A stretch of DNA of 64,000 nt from Mangrovimonas futianensis (GTDB taxonomy: Bacteria; Bacteroidota; Bacteroidia; Flavobacteriales; Flavobacteriaceae). The position numbers and the translations under genes are program-made. Position 1 is the stretch's first letter. Each line of letters starts with the position of its first letter. Location: positions 186,001-250,000 of the forward strand of contig NZ_JAJJNF010000004.1 in NCBI RefSeq assembly GCF_021245805.1, read 5' to 3'. The notes below the pieces were generated by a model, which saw nothing but the letters and a program-made list of their open reading frames with translations, did not search any database and had not been told where the DNA came from. Below, piece by piece: positions 1 through 7,484 of the stretch.

Positions 1-121
1 AATTTTCCAACCTTGGAGCTTCATCTTCTAAGAAGCCCGCTTTGGAAATGCCACAGGCCAAAAATCCAAGGCGTTTGGCTTCAGCTTTAATTTGAGCAGT
101 ATATTTCGATTTTAAATTCAA
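1..121 (-). CDS. queG: Epoxyqueuosine reductase QueG, N-terminal fragment (cut by window edge)
   Basis: Reading the minus strand from 121 gives 40 codons that match the N-terminus of tRNA epoxyqueuosine(34) reductase, including IKAEAKRLGF, ACGISKAGFL and EDEAPRLEN. QueG is the cobalamin and Fe-S enzyme that carries out the last step of queuosine synthesis on tRNA. The rest of the gene lies outside the window. No ATG occurs in this frame before the conserved part, and an in-frame TAG sits four codons upstream, so the start is most likely the TTG at 121-119 (M-N-L-K-S-K-Y...). A promoter-like element lies just upstream. In many Flavobacteriia queG sits next to ruvB; here about 6 kb separate them. 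The identification is confident; the TTG start is an inference. Confidence 0.85.
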   Translation of the reverse strand, partial: MNLKSKYTAQIKAEAKRLGFLACGISKAGFLEDEAPRLEN

Positions 122-147
122 GGGAAATCTCTACAGGTTAGATTATA

Positions 148-179
148 CAACATTATAAAAGTCAACCGCAACTGGCAAA
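148..179 (-). promoter_or_regulatory. Candidate Bacteroidota-type promoter for queG
   Basis: On the minus strand a TTTG (179-176) is followed after 20 nt by TAATGTTG (155-148), one mismatch from the Bacteroidota -7 consensus TAnnTTTG. The predicted transcript would start near 141, about 20 nt before the proposed TTG start of queG. This is motif matching only. Confidence 0.4.
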
Positions 180-230
180 TTTTCTTTGCAAACAACTAGA
201 ATTTTATCATGATTGTGGCTTATAACATAA

Positions 231-257
231 AAAAACCGACAGTTTCCTATCGGTTTT
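231..257 (-). terminator. Rho-independent terminator of the small secreted protein gene
   Basis: An inverted repeat built on AAAACCGA and TCGGTTTT around a short loop lies about 25 nt past the stop codon of the gene ending at 283. On the minus strand it is followed by a run of T. Confidence 0.7.
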
Positions 258-282
258 ATAAGTTACATGTGATGAACTTAAA

Positions 283-813
283 CTATAATAGTCTTCCAGA
301 TGAGTCCACTTTAAGGTTTTTTCTTTTTCCGTCTTTCTCAATTCTTACAAAGTAGGCTTTATCTACATTTTTATCATTAAAGTAATTCACTTTGTAAGTT
401 GTTTGTGCTAAGGTCCATCCTTGGTATTCTTTTACAATGGCATTACGAACCTCTCTAGGCAGAAAAACATTGTTATGCTTTTCATAAGACTTAATAATGT
501 TACCTTCATTGTCAAAGGTTGCTAAAACCCGACTGTGATCTCCTCCTTTTTCTTTAAAAAGAACATCCATACTGTCCATCTTTGAATCAAATTCCTCTGA
601 TTCTTTAATGTCGTATAAAGCCACCTCCCGCTGCAATTGTTTGACATCATAAGAGGTATTCTGATCAAATACCTGTTCAAAATAATTGGTGTTGACAGGT
701 TTAAAATTGGCTTCCGTCAAATGCACCGCGTAAAAACCTTCTACTTGTGCAATTCCCTGGCTGGTAAAGCTTAAAAACAATAAACTAATACCAATAATTG
801 ATAGTTTTTTCAT
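283..813 (-). CDS. Small secreted protein of unknown function
   Basis: The 176-residue product starts with a clear signal peptide (basic MKK, hydrophobic core, cleavage expected after about residue 22 at GIAQ). It should therefore be exported, with no lipobox and no further membrane segment. The mature part is charged and carries short beta-strand patterns such as YKVNYFNDKNVDKAYFVRIE, reminiscent of small periplasmic PepSY/BLIP-like folds, but I do not recognise a family. It stands alone, with its own terminator downstream and a 660-nt AT-rich gap upstream that contains a 14-bp palindrome at 864-877. It belongs to the accessory stretch between queG and ruvB. Reality as a gene is supported by signal peptide, terminator and protein-like composition; function is unknown. 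Confidence 0.75.
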   Translation of the reverse strand: MKKLSIIGISLLFLSFTSQGIAQVEGFYAVHLTEANFKPVNTNYFEQVFDQNTSYDVKQLQREVALYDIKESEEFDSKMDSMDVLFKEKGGDHSRVLATFDNEGNIIKSYEKHNNVFLPREVRNAIVKEYQGWTLAQTTYKVNYFNDKNVDKAYFVRIEKDGKRKNLKVDSSGRLL

Positions 814-863
814 AACTGATCGATTTTAAGATTAATGAATAAATCATAACCTAAATTGGTAAG

Positions 864-877
864 TTCACTTTAGTGAA
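864..877. promoter_or_regulatory. 14-bp palindrome, possible operator
   Basis: TTCACT-TT-AGTGAA is an inverted repeat centred about 57 nt upstream of the start codon of the small secreted protein gene. The position would suit a dimeric regulator, but no regulator is identified and short palindromes do arise by chance in AT-rich DNA. Confidence 0.25.
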
Positions 878-1412
878 GGGCTTTAAAGAATTTTCTTTAC
901 TCGAAATTAATTAGTATTTACTGAGTCTGCTTTTTAGATGGATCAAAGCATTAACTTTTCTCGGCAAATAATTTATTATTGATGGAAAGTGTTTCTAAAA
1001 TTACTTATTAAATCTTTTAAACAGTGTTAATTTTAAATGAATTAAAGTTAATGTTTTGTCAAATTTTTACTTGCTCCAACTCCTTCCTTAGCTTCATAAA
1101 AAAAAGTTTAAATTAAAAAGGTTAGAGTTTTCTTTAGGCAAATTTTAAATAAACCAATGCAACCAAAATTTTCTGATTATGCCATTCATATCTAACAAAT
1201 TCCTTCAATAATTTGAATTGTATTAATTAGTATGACTTTTAGAGAAGAAAATCAAAAACCTAAACTACATATTAGGTTTTTAATTGGTCCCTAAGTTAAT
1301 ATTTATCTTCAAAACAGAGTGTTCCTAAAAGACATAATTGTTTTTCTAGAAGACACCATTAGTTTTTATTTTGGGTGTACCTAATTTTCTTTTATAAGTT
1401 GTATCAACAAAA

Positions 1413-1436
1413 AAAGTCGGAGATTTATCCGACTTT
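1413..1436 (-). terminator. Rho-independent terminator of the ScyD-like gene
   Basis: The perfect 9-bp stem AAAGTCGGA / TCCGACTTT with a 6-nt loop lies 41 nt past the stop codon of the gene ending at 1477. On the minus strand it runs into a T-tract. Confidence 0.85.
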
Positions 1437-1476
1437 ACAAATTCATTCAAACAATTTGTTTAATAGATATTTACGA

Positions 1477-2502
1477 CTATATCCCAAAAGGTGGGCTAGC
1501 AACATTATCTACTGTCCATACCTCCCCTGTAAGTGTAACTATAAAAGCCGTGTTCTGTATAAACTCAAGTGATGTAGGACGATCCAACTCATCGGCGATA
1601 GTGGTTAACGTTCCATCTTCATTAATTCTGACAAGGGCACCTGTCCCTGGTTCGGCAGCATCACCATCAGTCACTCCTATCCATGAACCTTGTGATAAAC
1701 CAAATAAATTTTGACCTCGGCCATATTCAACATCAACAAGCATTGGCGCACCAGAAGCGACATCAATAACTTCTGAAGTATCTGAGATAAATGATACAAT
1801 TTTACCATCTTCTGGAAAATGAGGAACGGGTCCAGTCTGACTCATATACACCGTATTTCCTTTCACTTCTAAACCTGTTGGCACAATATTGTCAAATACC
1901 TTAAATATGGTAATGTCGCCTTCTAGAGTAACCCTATAAACTCTGTTATGATGCCCATCTGTAACTAAAAAACTTCCTTGATAAGTTTCTATAGCAAATT
2001 GCAAACCTTCTGGTAAAAAGAAATCTGTTGTTGGAGGGTAGTTATTAGCAAAAAGACCAATATCTGCAACGACTTCATAACTATTTGGCCCTGTTATTTT
2101 GTAAATACCATTGACACTGTCAGACCCAAAAAAACTACCTACAAGAGTGACTAAAGCATAAGCCGTATCGTCTATAAAAACCACATCGGTCACACCTCCT
2201 ATAGGTGCTGGCGACACTGGCAATCCACTTGCAAAGGTTGAAACCTCTCCTGTATTTTTATCAATACGTAAAATACTGCCAGCTGCACCACTTTGAGTCA
2301 CAAACAAATCACCTCCAGGACCAATTGTACTTCCCATGGCACCACTTGGGAGTGTTGCAAAAAGCATTGGAGCTCCCGGTTCACTATTTTGTTTAAGTGC
2401 GGTTTCAGTAGTTAAAGTGTCTTCTATTTTTTCATCAGAAGTACAAGATATCAGTATCATTGACACAACTGATATTAACATTAAAAAGTTTGTTTTTTTC
2501 AT
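1477..2502 (-). CDS. ScyD/ScyE-like beta-propeller lipoprotein
   Basis: The 341-residue product begins with a lipoprotein signal peptide (MKKTNF, hydrophobic core, lipobox ILISC with the cysteine near residue 20). It is probably anchored in a membrane facing the periplasm or cell surface. The rest consists of repeated NHL/SMP-30-like blades such as GDLFVTQSGAAGSILRID, GGVTDVVFIDDTAYALV, LPEGLQFA and GLEVKGNTVYMSQTGP, the pattern of the ScyD/ScyE family. That family is named after proteins of the cyanobacterial scytonemin cluster, but most members have no known function and nothing here indicates pigment synthesis. The gene stands alone, with a terminator downstream and a 15-bp inverted repeat upstream. 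Family call fairly confident; role unknown. Confidence 0.75.
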   Translation of the reverse strand: MKKTNFLMLISVVSMILISCTSDEKIEDTLTTETALKQNSEPGAPMLFATLPSGAMGSTIGPGGDLFVTQSGAAGSILRIDKNTGEVSTFASGLPVSPAPIGGVTDVVFIDDTAYALVTLVGSFFGSDSVNGIYKITGPNSYEVVADIGLFANNYPPTTDFFLPEGLQFAIETYQGSFLVTDGHHNRVYRVTLEGDITIFKVFDNIVPTGLEVKGNTVYMSQTGPVPHFPEDGKIVSFISDTSEVIDVASGAPMLVDVEYGRGQNLFGLSQGSWIGVTDGDAAEPGTGALVRINEDGTLTTIADELDRPTSLEFIQNTAFIVTLTGEVWTVDNVASPPFGI

Positions 2503-2574
2503 GATTAATAGTTTTAAAAATTAGTATTCAATTCAAACACTATCAATTACTCTAAAATCTTTAGGAGACAGGAT

Positions 2575-2624
2575 AAAACTCAATTAATTGGATTTATACC
2601 CAAGCATAAAATTAATTGAGTTTT
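2575..2624 (-). terminator. Perfect 15-bp inverted repeat, probable terminator of the AraC gene
   Basis: The arms 2575-2589 and 2610-2624 are exact reverse complements (AAAACTCAATTAATT) around a 20-nt loop. The repeat lies 50 nt past the stop codon of the AraC-type gene, and the distal arm ends in TTTT on the minus strand. A terminator is the simplest reading, but the stem is long and AT-rich and lies 73 nt upstream of the next start codon, so a regulatory role is possible. Confidence 0.55.
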
Positions 2625-2673
2625 TAAGGACTTGATATTCTATGAAGACATTAAATTATTCCTAAAAGTCTCT

Positions 2674-3582
2674 TTAGTCCTTTTTGCGAAGTTGTGAAGG
2701 CGAAATAGCAAATGCCTTCTTGAATGACTTACTAAAATGGGATACATTTTGAAAACCAGAATCAAAAGCTATCTCTGTTACATTCTTATCCGATGTTTCC
2801 AAAAGATGCTTTGCATAGGTTAACCTCTTTTCCATTAACCATTTCCCTGGAGTTGTTTTATAGTATTTTTTAAAATCGTTTTTAAAAGCCGTTATACTTC
2901 TTTGTGCCAACTTGGCAAATTCAGGAAGACTTAGATGATACATAAAATTGCGTTCCATAATGTGCCTTATGGGTCTTTTATGTTGGCCATCTACAAAATT
3001 GAAATATGCTCTGATCGCTTTATTTTGGGGATCCGCCAATATGTTAATGAGCAGCTCCGTAATTTTAAGTTCCAATAAATATTCTGAAGGAGCCTCGTTA
3101 CCTTGAAAATAAGATAGTAAAGAATAAAAACTACTTTTAATAATGGGATTGATTTGAATGGTCAAAATCTGATCATCAGGTAAGGTCAAGTCAGACTCGA
3201 CCTTAAAATTTAGAAGATATTCCCTATAGATTTTTTTTAAAAAATCATCATTGAAATGAAATGCCAATACTTCCCAGTCCATATTTTCAAATAATTCCTG
3301 GGTATACGCTCCTCTAGTAACCAACAAAGCCTCATCATCAGTTAAATGCCATGATTTGGCACGGTAATTCAAGCTTTTTTTACCTGATAATGTAAAATAA
3401 ATGGCATTAAAATGGTTGTATAACTCGACTAGTTTCTCTGCTTGTGGGCACTTATAATGTACAATCAAATTTTCACCTACAGAGAATTGCTTGAACACAT
3501 CTGGATGAGACAATTTAAGATCATATACATTAAGCATTTGATGAGTTTTGTTGGTTATACTCTTTAAGGTACTAAAAATCAA
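2674..3582 (-). CDS. AraC-family transcriptional regulator
   Basis: The 302-residue product ends in a typical double helix-turn-helix DNA-binding domain of AraC type (about residues 205-302). Visible landmarks are the first helix-turn-helix around LSLPEFAKLAQRSITAFKND and the signature block NVTEIAFDSGFQNVSHFSKS followed by FKKAFAISPSQLRKK. The first 200 residues look like a cupin-type ligand-sensing domain, as is usual in this family. A later in-frame ATG (MLNVYDLKLS, codon 16) is an equally plausible start. The gene lies directly downstream of, and on the same strand as, the FAD-dependent oxidase gene, with 95 nt between them, so that gene is a likely target. The ligand cannot be read from the sequence. 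Confidence 0.9.
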   Translation of the reverse strand: MIFSTLKSITNKTHQMLNVYDLKLSHPDVFKQFSVGENLIVHYKCPQAEKLVELYNHFNAIYFTLSGKKSLNYRAKSWHLTDDEALLVTRGAYTQELFENMDWEVLAFHFNDDFLKKIYREYLLNFKVESDLTLPDDQILTIQINPIIKSSFYSLLSYFQGNEAPSEYLLELKITELLINILADPQNKAIRAYFNFVDGQHKRPIRHIMERNFMYHLSLPEFAKLAQRSITAFKNDFKKYYKTTPGKWLMEKRLTYAKHLLETSDKNVTEIAFDSGFQNVSHFSKSFKKAFAISPSQLRKKD

Positions 3583-3677
3583 CCTTTATCCTAAGAAATT
3601 TAGTAAACTAATAACAGTTTTGTACGATTTTAATGATGCGTAAAACCGTAGAAGTAAGTTATTACTTAAACAATCAC

Positions 3678-5048
3678 TTATTTTGGTTGAATATTCTGAT
3701 TGATATGAAAAAAGTTGTTTGGATCATATTTGGTTTTAACCTTAACTAATCTATCATAGTTATTTTTATAGGAAGCTTTAATCCTATCTTGACCCTCATT
3801 CATCATAAAATTAACATAAGCCCCTCCCATAGCGTAAGGTTTCAAGGCATCAAAGTAACTTTTACACCAATGAGTTACTTCATCTGCCTTATTAGGGTCA
3901 GGGTCAACACCTACAATCACCTGGGCCCATCTGGCTTCACGGTTAGCCCATGCAGTTTCATCATTTCCAACCTCATGACAGGCACCATCAATAGGATAAA
4001 GATGGGTAGTGGAATGCATAGTAGGAATATTTGATCCATATTCGATATTAACCTTAATAGCTTCAGGAGTGAGTTCCTTGATGTAATGAGCTCTCCAATA
4101 CCACTGCAAGCCCGGAGGATATAAACCATCAAACATGGTATTTAAAGCGGTCATTGGAATTTCACCAACAAAATCCAAAATAGGAGGCCCAAATGCTCTA
4201 ATTGGTTTAAAAACTTCTTCCCTATTTTCTTCAGGACCGGTATAATTCCAAACAACACCGCATACATTTTGATTCCAAAGATGTTCTGGAAATGGCGGTG
4301 CAGGTGGTACTGTCAAGAAGGCAAAAAAGCCATATAAATCATTGGAAGCGTTTTTTGTATGAGCGTCATAGAATTTAATAGCTTCCTCGGCCATTTCTAT
4401 AGGCCAAAACATAGGACCTGCATACACATTCTTTATTTCGATCAAATTGAATTTAAAACTAACAACCACTCCAAAATTGCCACCGCCACCTCTTAATGCC
4501 CAAAATAAATCTGGGTGGGAATCCTTATTGGCGATTACTAACTCTCCATTAGCCAAAACCACTTGACATTCCAATAAGTTATCAATGGTAAGACCTCCCT
4601 TTCTACTCAAATAGCCCAAACCGCCTCCAAGAGTAATACCTCCTATTCCGGTGGTTCCAATTATACCACTTGGCAAAGCCAATCCATGAATATGGGTAGC
4701 GGCATCTATATCGGCAAGGGTATTACCCGGTTCTACCAATGCTGTTTTGGTGTTAGGATCAACTTGTAATTGTTTCATTTTAGATAGATCAATAACCAAT
4801 CCATTCTCGACCAAAGCTAGTCCAGCACCATTGTGTCCTCCACTTCTAATGGACACTTCTAAATTATTCTTTCTAGCAAAATTGACAGAATCCACCACAT
4901 CATCTATGCTTTCACATTGCACTATAAACTCTGGATGCTTATCTATCATTGCATTATAGATCTTACATGCTTCAGGGTATTCTTTACTTGATTTTGTAAT
5001 TACAGAACCTTGAATTTTTTCTTCTAATTGATTAATAGCTTGTCCCAT
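3678..5048 (-). CDS. FAD-dependent oxidoreductase, berberine bridge enzyme-like
   Basis: The 456-residue product has the PCMH/BBE fold: an FAD-binding domain (about residues 38-210) and a C-terminal BBE motif ending YDPNNFFHINQNIQP. The RSGGH motif places His72 where this family binds FAD covalently through the 8-alpha carbon. The cysteine that gives a second covalent link in some members is missing: the corresponding segment reads GIIGTTGIGG. A single histidyl link is therefore expected. Such enzymes oxidise sugars, alcohols, alkaloids or polyketides with O2 and release H2O2. There is no signal peptide, so it is probably cytoplasmic. It lies between two AraC-type regulator genes on the same strand, suggesting inducible expression. 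Substrate unknown. Confidence 0.85.
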   Translation of the reverse strand: MGQAINQLEEKIQGSVITKSSKEYPEACKIYNAMIDKHPEFIVQCESIDDVVDSVNFARKNNLEVSIRSGGHNGAGLALVENGLVIDLSKMKQLQVDPNTKTALVEPGNTLADIDAATHIHGLALPSGIIGTTGIGGITLGGGLGYLSRKGGLTIDNLLECQVVLANGELVIANKDSHPDLFWALRGGGGNFGVVVSFKFNLIEIKNVYAGPMFWPIEMAEEAIKFYDAHTKNASNDLYGFFAFLTVPPAPPFPEHLWNQNVCGVVWNYTGPEENREEVFKPIRAFGPPILDFVGEIPMTALNTMFDGLYPPGLQWYWRAHYIKELTPEAIKVNIEYGSNIPTMHSTTHLYPIDGACHEVGNDETAWANREARWAQVIVGVDPDPNKADEVTHWCKSYFDALKPYAMGGAYVNFMMNEGQDRIKASYKNNYDRLVKVKTKYDPNNFFHINQNIQPK

Positions 5049-5156
5049 TTTAAAGTTGATTTTAAGTTAAAAACGATACCAATAAAATTAGTTACAACCT
5101 TAGAAAAAGTCCACCTCTAATAATTCAAATAGTAACACAAATGATTCAAAATCAAG

Positions 5157-6245
5157 CTAAATCACTTTGGAAGGGGAGATACCATATTTCTCTTGGAAGC
5201 ACTTTGTAAAATAAGATGGATTGCTGTAGCCCACTTCCAATGCTACTTGAGAAACATTTAAATCATTGTTTCTTAAAAGCCCCATGGCTTTCTTCATTTT
5301 GATATCTCTAATAAAAGTATTGGGAGATCTACCTGTTAAACCTGTAATTTTTCTATAGAGTTGGGGTTTAGACACCCCTATGGTTTGACTTATATTTTGA
5401 ATGTTTAGGTCTTGTTTGGCGATATTCTCTTCAGCATATTTTAAAAACTGTTGCACAAAAAGTTCCTGCCGTTGATTGATCACCTTTACATTAGAATTTT
5501 CTTTAAATTCTGAATTACCATTTATTAATTTCTGAAAAGATTTGGAAAGAACTATTCCATTAGGGCCTGCCAATAAACTTAAATGTTTCGCATAATCTAT
5601 GGCTTCTTCAAAGAAACCTTCCTTATGCGTTACTGGTTGACCTTCATTTATCCCAATTCGAACCTCAAAATCAGAATAGTCTTGCTCTTGATTACAAATT
5701 GTATTTTGGATATTGATGGCGCAATGCAACGCCATTAAATCATCAGAAAAAACAAAAATTAAAACATCATCAAAATCATTTTTGATTTCACGTCCTCCAA
5801 AATTTTCAACAATACTTAAAGCCTTACGCTTCGGGAAATTTGTGAATTCAAATAAAGAAATATCTTGAATATGCTTTTGATTGGTTTTAACAACGGCATC
5901 CACAATCATAATATATCTAAACCCTGTATCTACTTCCCCAGAATTCTGATACACTAAACCATGGTTAATGTTATTAGAATTACCTAAGATTAAATCCAAT
6001 ATTCCTGGTTCTACTTCAATGATGTTGCAAGCTACGTCTCCATGTGCCTCTCTATGAACTTGAACACAAGCTTCGGGATTTGGTCCTTCAATCAAACAAA
6101 AAATGGTTCCTTCCTTTTCATTGACCCAAAACTGGTGGTAAACCACGCCATATTTATCCTGTGTTTTCTTATCGGCCATATGAGCCTGTTTAACCTCTTC
6201 AATGGTTATACTTGGAAACTTGTGATAATCCATGTATAATGGCAT
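5157..6245 (-). CDS. DUF4242 - degenerate class III cyclase-like - AraC fusion regulator
   Basis: I place the start at the ATG at 6245 (MPLYMDYHKFP), because DUF4242 proteins typically begin there; an upstream ATG at 6269 would add eight residues. Three parts are visible in 362 residues. Residues 1-90 match the small nickel-binding/DUF4242 domain (HMADKKTQDKYGVVYHQFW, GPNPEACVQVHREAHG). Residues about 110-250 follow the plan of class III nucleotidyl cyclases (IVENFGGREIKND, FSDDLMALHCAINIQ, VRIGINEGQPV, EAIDYAKHLSLLAGPNGIVLS), but the metal- and substrate-binding residues look degenerate, so a binding rather than catalytic role is likely. Residues about 262-362 are an AraC-type DNA-binding domain (VSQVALEVGYSNPSYFTKCF). 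It probably senses a ligand or metal and controls nearby genes such as the flavin oxidase. Confidence 0.75.
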   Translation of the reverse strand: MPLYMDYHKFPSITIEEVKQAHMADKKTQDKYGVVYHQFWVNEKEGTIFCLIEGPNPEACVQVHREAHGDVACNIIEVEPGILDLILGNSNNINHGLVYQNSGEVDTGFRYIMIVDAVVKTNQKHIQDISLFEFTNFPKRKALSIVENFGGREIKNDFDDVLIFVFSDDLMALHCAINIQNTICNQEQDYSDFEVRIGINEGQPVTHKEGFFEEAIDYAKHLSLLAGPNGIVLSKSFQKLINGNSEFKENSNVKVINQRQELFVQQFLKYAEENIAKQDLNIQNISQTIGVSKPQLYRKITGLTGRSPNTFIRDIKMKKAMGLLRNNDLNVSQVALEVGYSNPSYFTKCFQEKYGISPSKVI

Positions 6246-6393
6246 AGTACAAATTGTTTGGAGGTTCAAAGGGATGGTAAATCAAGGAATAGATTTAAAG
6301 ATACGAATTTAAATCCAATAGAAGCGATTTCCAATACGAAGATATTCCTTGGAGGACTTTGTAAACAGAATAAAGAAACTAGCTCTTGAGTAC

Positions 6394-7416
6394 TTAAAAA
6401 AGGCCTCCTTGAAAGCCTCCTTTGGTTCTTCCTAAATGATGGTAGGCCTTTTCTGTGACTTCACGACCTCTTGGAGTTCTAATAATAAAACCTTGTTGAA
6501 TAAGAAACGGTTCGTAGACTTCCTCTATCGTTTCGCCACTTTCAGATACCGCGGTTGCCAAGGTGGTGATACCTACTGGCCCACCTTTGAACTTGTCAAT
6601 AATGGTGGTCAAAATTTTATTGTCCATCTCATCCAGACCATGAGCATCTACATTAAGTGCTTCCAAAGAAAACTTGGCAATTTTTATGTCTATAGAACCA
6701 TTACCTTTTATCTGGGCAAAATCTCTAACCCTACGTAAAAGTGCATTGGCAATCCTAGGTGTCCCCCTACTTCTTCCAGCAATTTCAATAGCCGCTTCCA
6801 TGGAAATAGGCACCTTTAAAATGGCGGCACTTCTTTGAATAATATCTGTAAGTAATTCCGTTTTATAATACTCCAATCTACTACTAATCCCAAATCTAGC
6901 TCGCATGGGTGAGGTAAGTAATCCAGACCTTGTAGTAGCACCAACTAAGGTAAAAGGATTTAAATTGATTTGAACCGTCCTGGCATTGGGCCCTGATTCA
7001 ATCATAATGTCTATCTTATAATCCTCCATGGCGGAATAAAGATATTCCTCAACAATGGGGCTTAACCGATGTATTTCATCAATGAACAATACATCTCTTT
7101 CATCCAAATTGGTTAATAGACCAGCAAGGTCACCTGGCTTGTCTAAAACAGGACCTGACGTCACTTTGATACCCACATTTAGTTCGTTGGCTAATATATG
7201 AGCTAAAGTTGTTTTTCCGAGGCCTGGAGGGCCATGAAAAAGCGTATGGTCTAAGGCTTCATTTCTAAGGTTGGCTGCCTTGACAAACACATGAAGATTC
7301 TCCAGAACTTGATCCTGCCCAGTAAAATCATCAAAAGACAAGGGTCTTAACTTCTTTTCAACATCCAGTTCCTCTGGAGAAAAGTGATCATTTGATGGGT
7401 TTAGATTTTCGTTCAT
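6394..7416 (-). CDS. ruvB: Holliday junction branch migration DNA helicase RuvB
   Basis: The 340-residue product is full length for RuvB, the hexameric AAA+ motor that drives branch migration of Holliday junctions with RuvA and RuvC. The Walker A motif GPPGLGKTT is at 62-70 and the Walker B motif with DEIH at 113-116. The sensor region GATTRSGLLTSPMRARFGI with its conserved arginines and the C-terminal winged helix (GFIIRTPRGREVTEKAYHHLG) are intact. It lies downstream of ctaD on the same strand, but a strong terminator separates the two. A consensus -7 element ends 7 nt before the ATG, which suggests a separate transcript with almost no leader. Confidence 0.97.
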   Translation of the reverse strand: MNENLNPSNDHFSPEELDVEKKLRPLSFDDFTGQDQVLENLHVFVKAANLRNEALDHTLFHGPPGLGKTTLAHILANELNVGIKVTSGPVLDKPGDLAGLLTNLDERDVLFIDEIHRLSPIVEEYLYSAMEDYKIDIMIESGPNARTVQINLNPFTLVGATTRSGLLTSPMRARFGISSRLEYYKTELLTDIIQRSAAILKVPISMEAAIEIAGRSRGTPRIANALLRRVRDFAQIKGNGSIDIKIAKFSLEALNVDAHGLDEMDNKILTTIIDKFKGGPVGITTLATAVSESGETIEEVYEPFLIQQGFIIRTPRGREVTEKAYHHLGRTKGGFQGGLF

Positions 7417-7422
7417 ACATCA

Positions 7423-7430
7423 CAAAGATA
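7423..7430 (-). promoter_or_regulatory. Candidate -7 promoter element for ruvB
   Basis: The minus strand reads TATCTTTG, an exact match to TAnnTTTG, only 6 nt from the ruvB ATG. No TTTG is seen at the expected -33 distance, because the ctaD terminator occupies that space. If used, the transcript would be leaderless or nearly so. Confidence 0.35.
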
Positions 7431-7432
7431 AC

Positions 7433-7463
7433 AAAAAGCCTTTCAGAGTCTGAAAGGCTTTTT
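7433..7463 (-). terminator. Strong terminator after the respiratory operon
   Basis: A 13-bp stem (AAAAAGCCTTTCA / TGAAAGGCTTTTT) with a 5-nt loop lies 21 nt past the ctaD stop codon and ends in a T-run on the minus strand. It separates the actA-ctaD operon from ruvB. Confidence 0.9.
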
Positions 7464-7484
7464 GTGTTTATATTATAAAGAATA

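Larger units (their letters stand above)
814..1476. other. AT-rich intergenic gap without a supported gene
   Basis: This 663-nt stretch is very AT-rich and has no credible coding region on either strand. It holds the upstream region of the small secreted protein gene, a 14-bp palindrome (864-877) and, at its right end, the terminator of the ScyD-like lipoprotein gene (1413-1436). I see no tRNA or other recognisable RNA. Confidence 0.7.
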
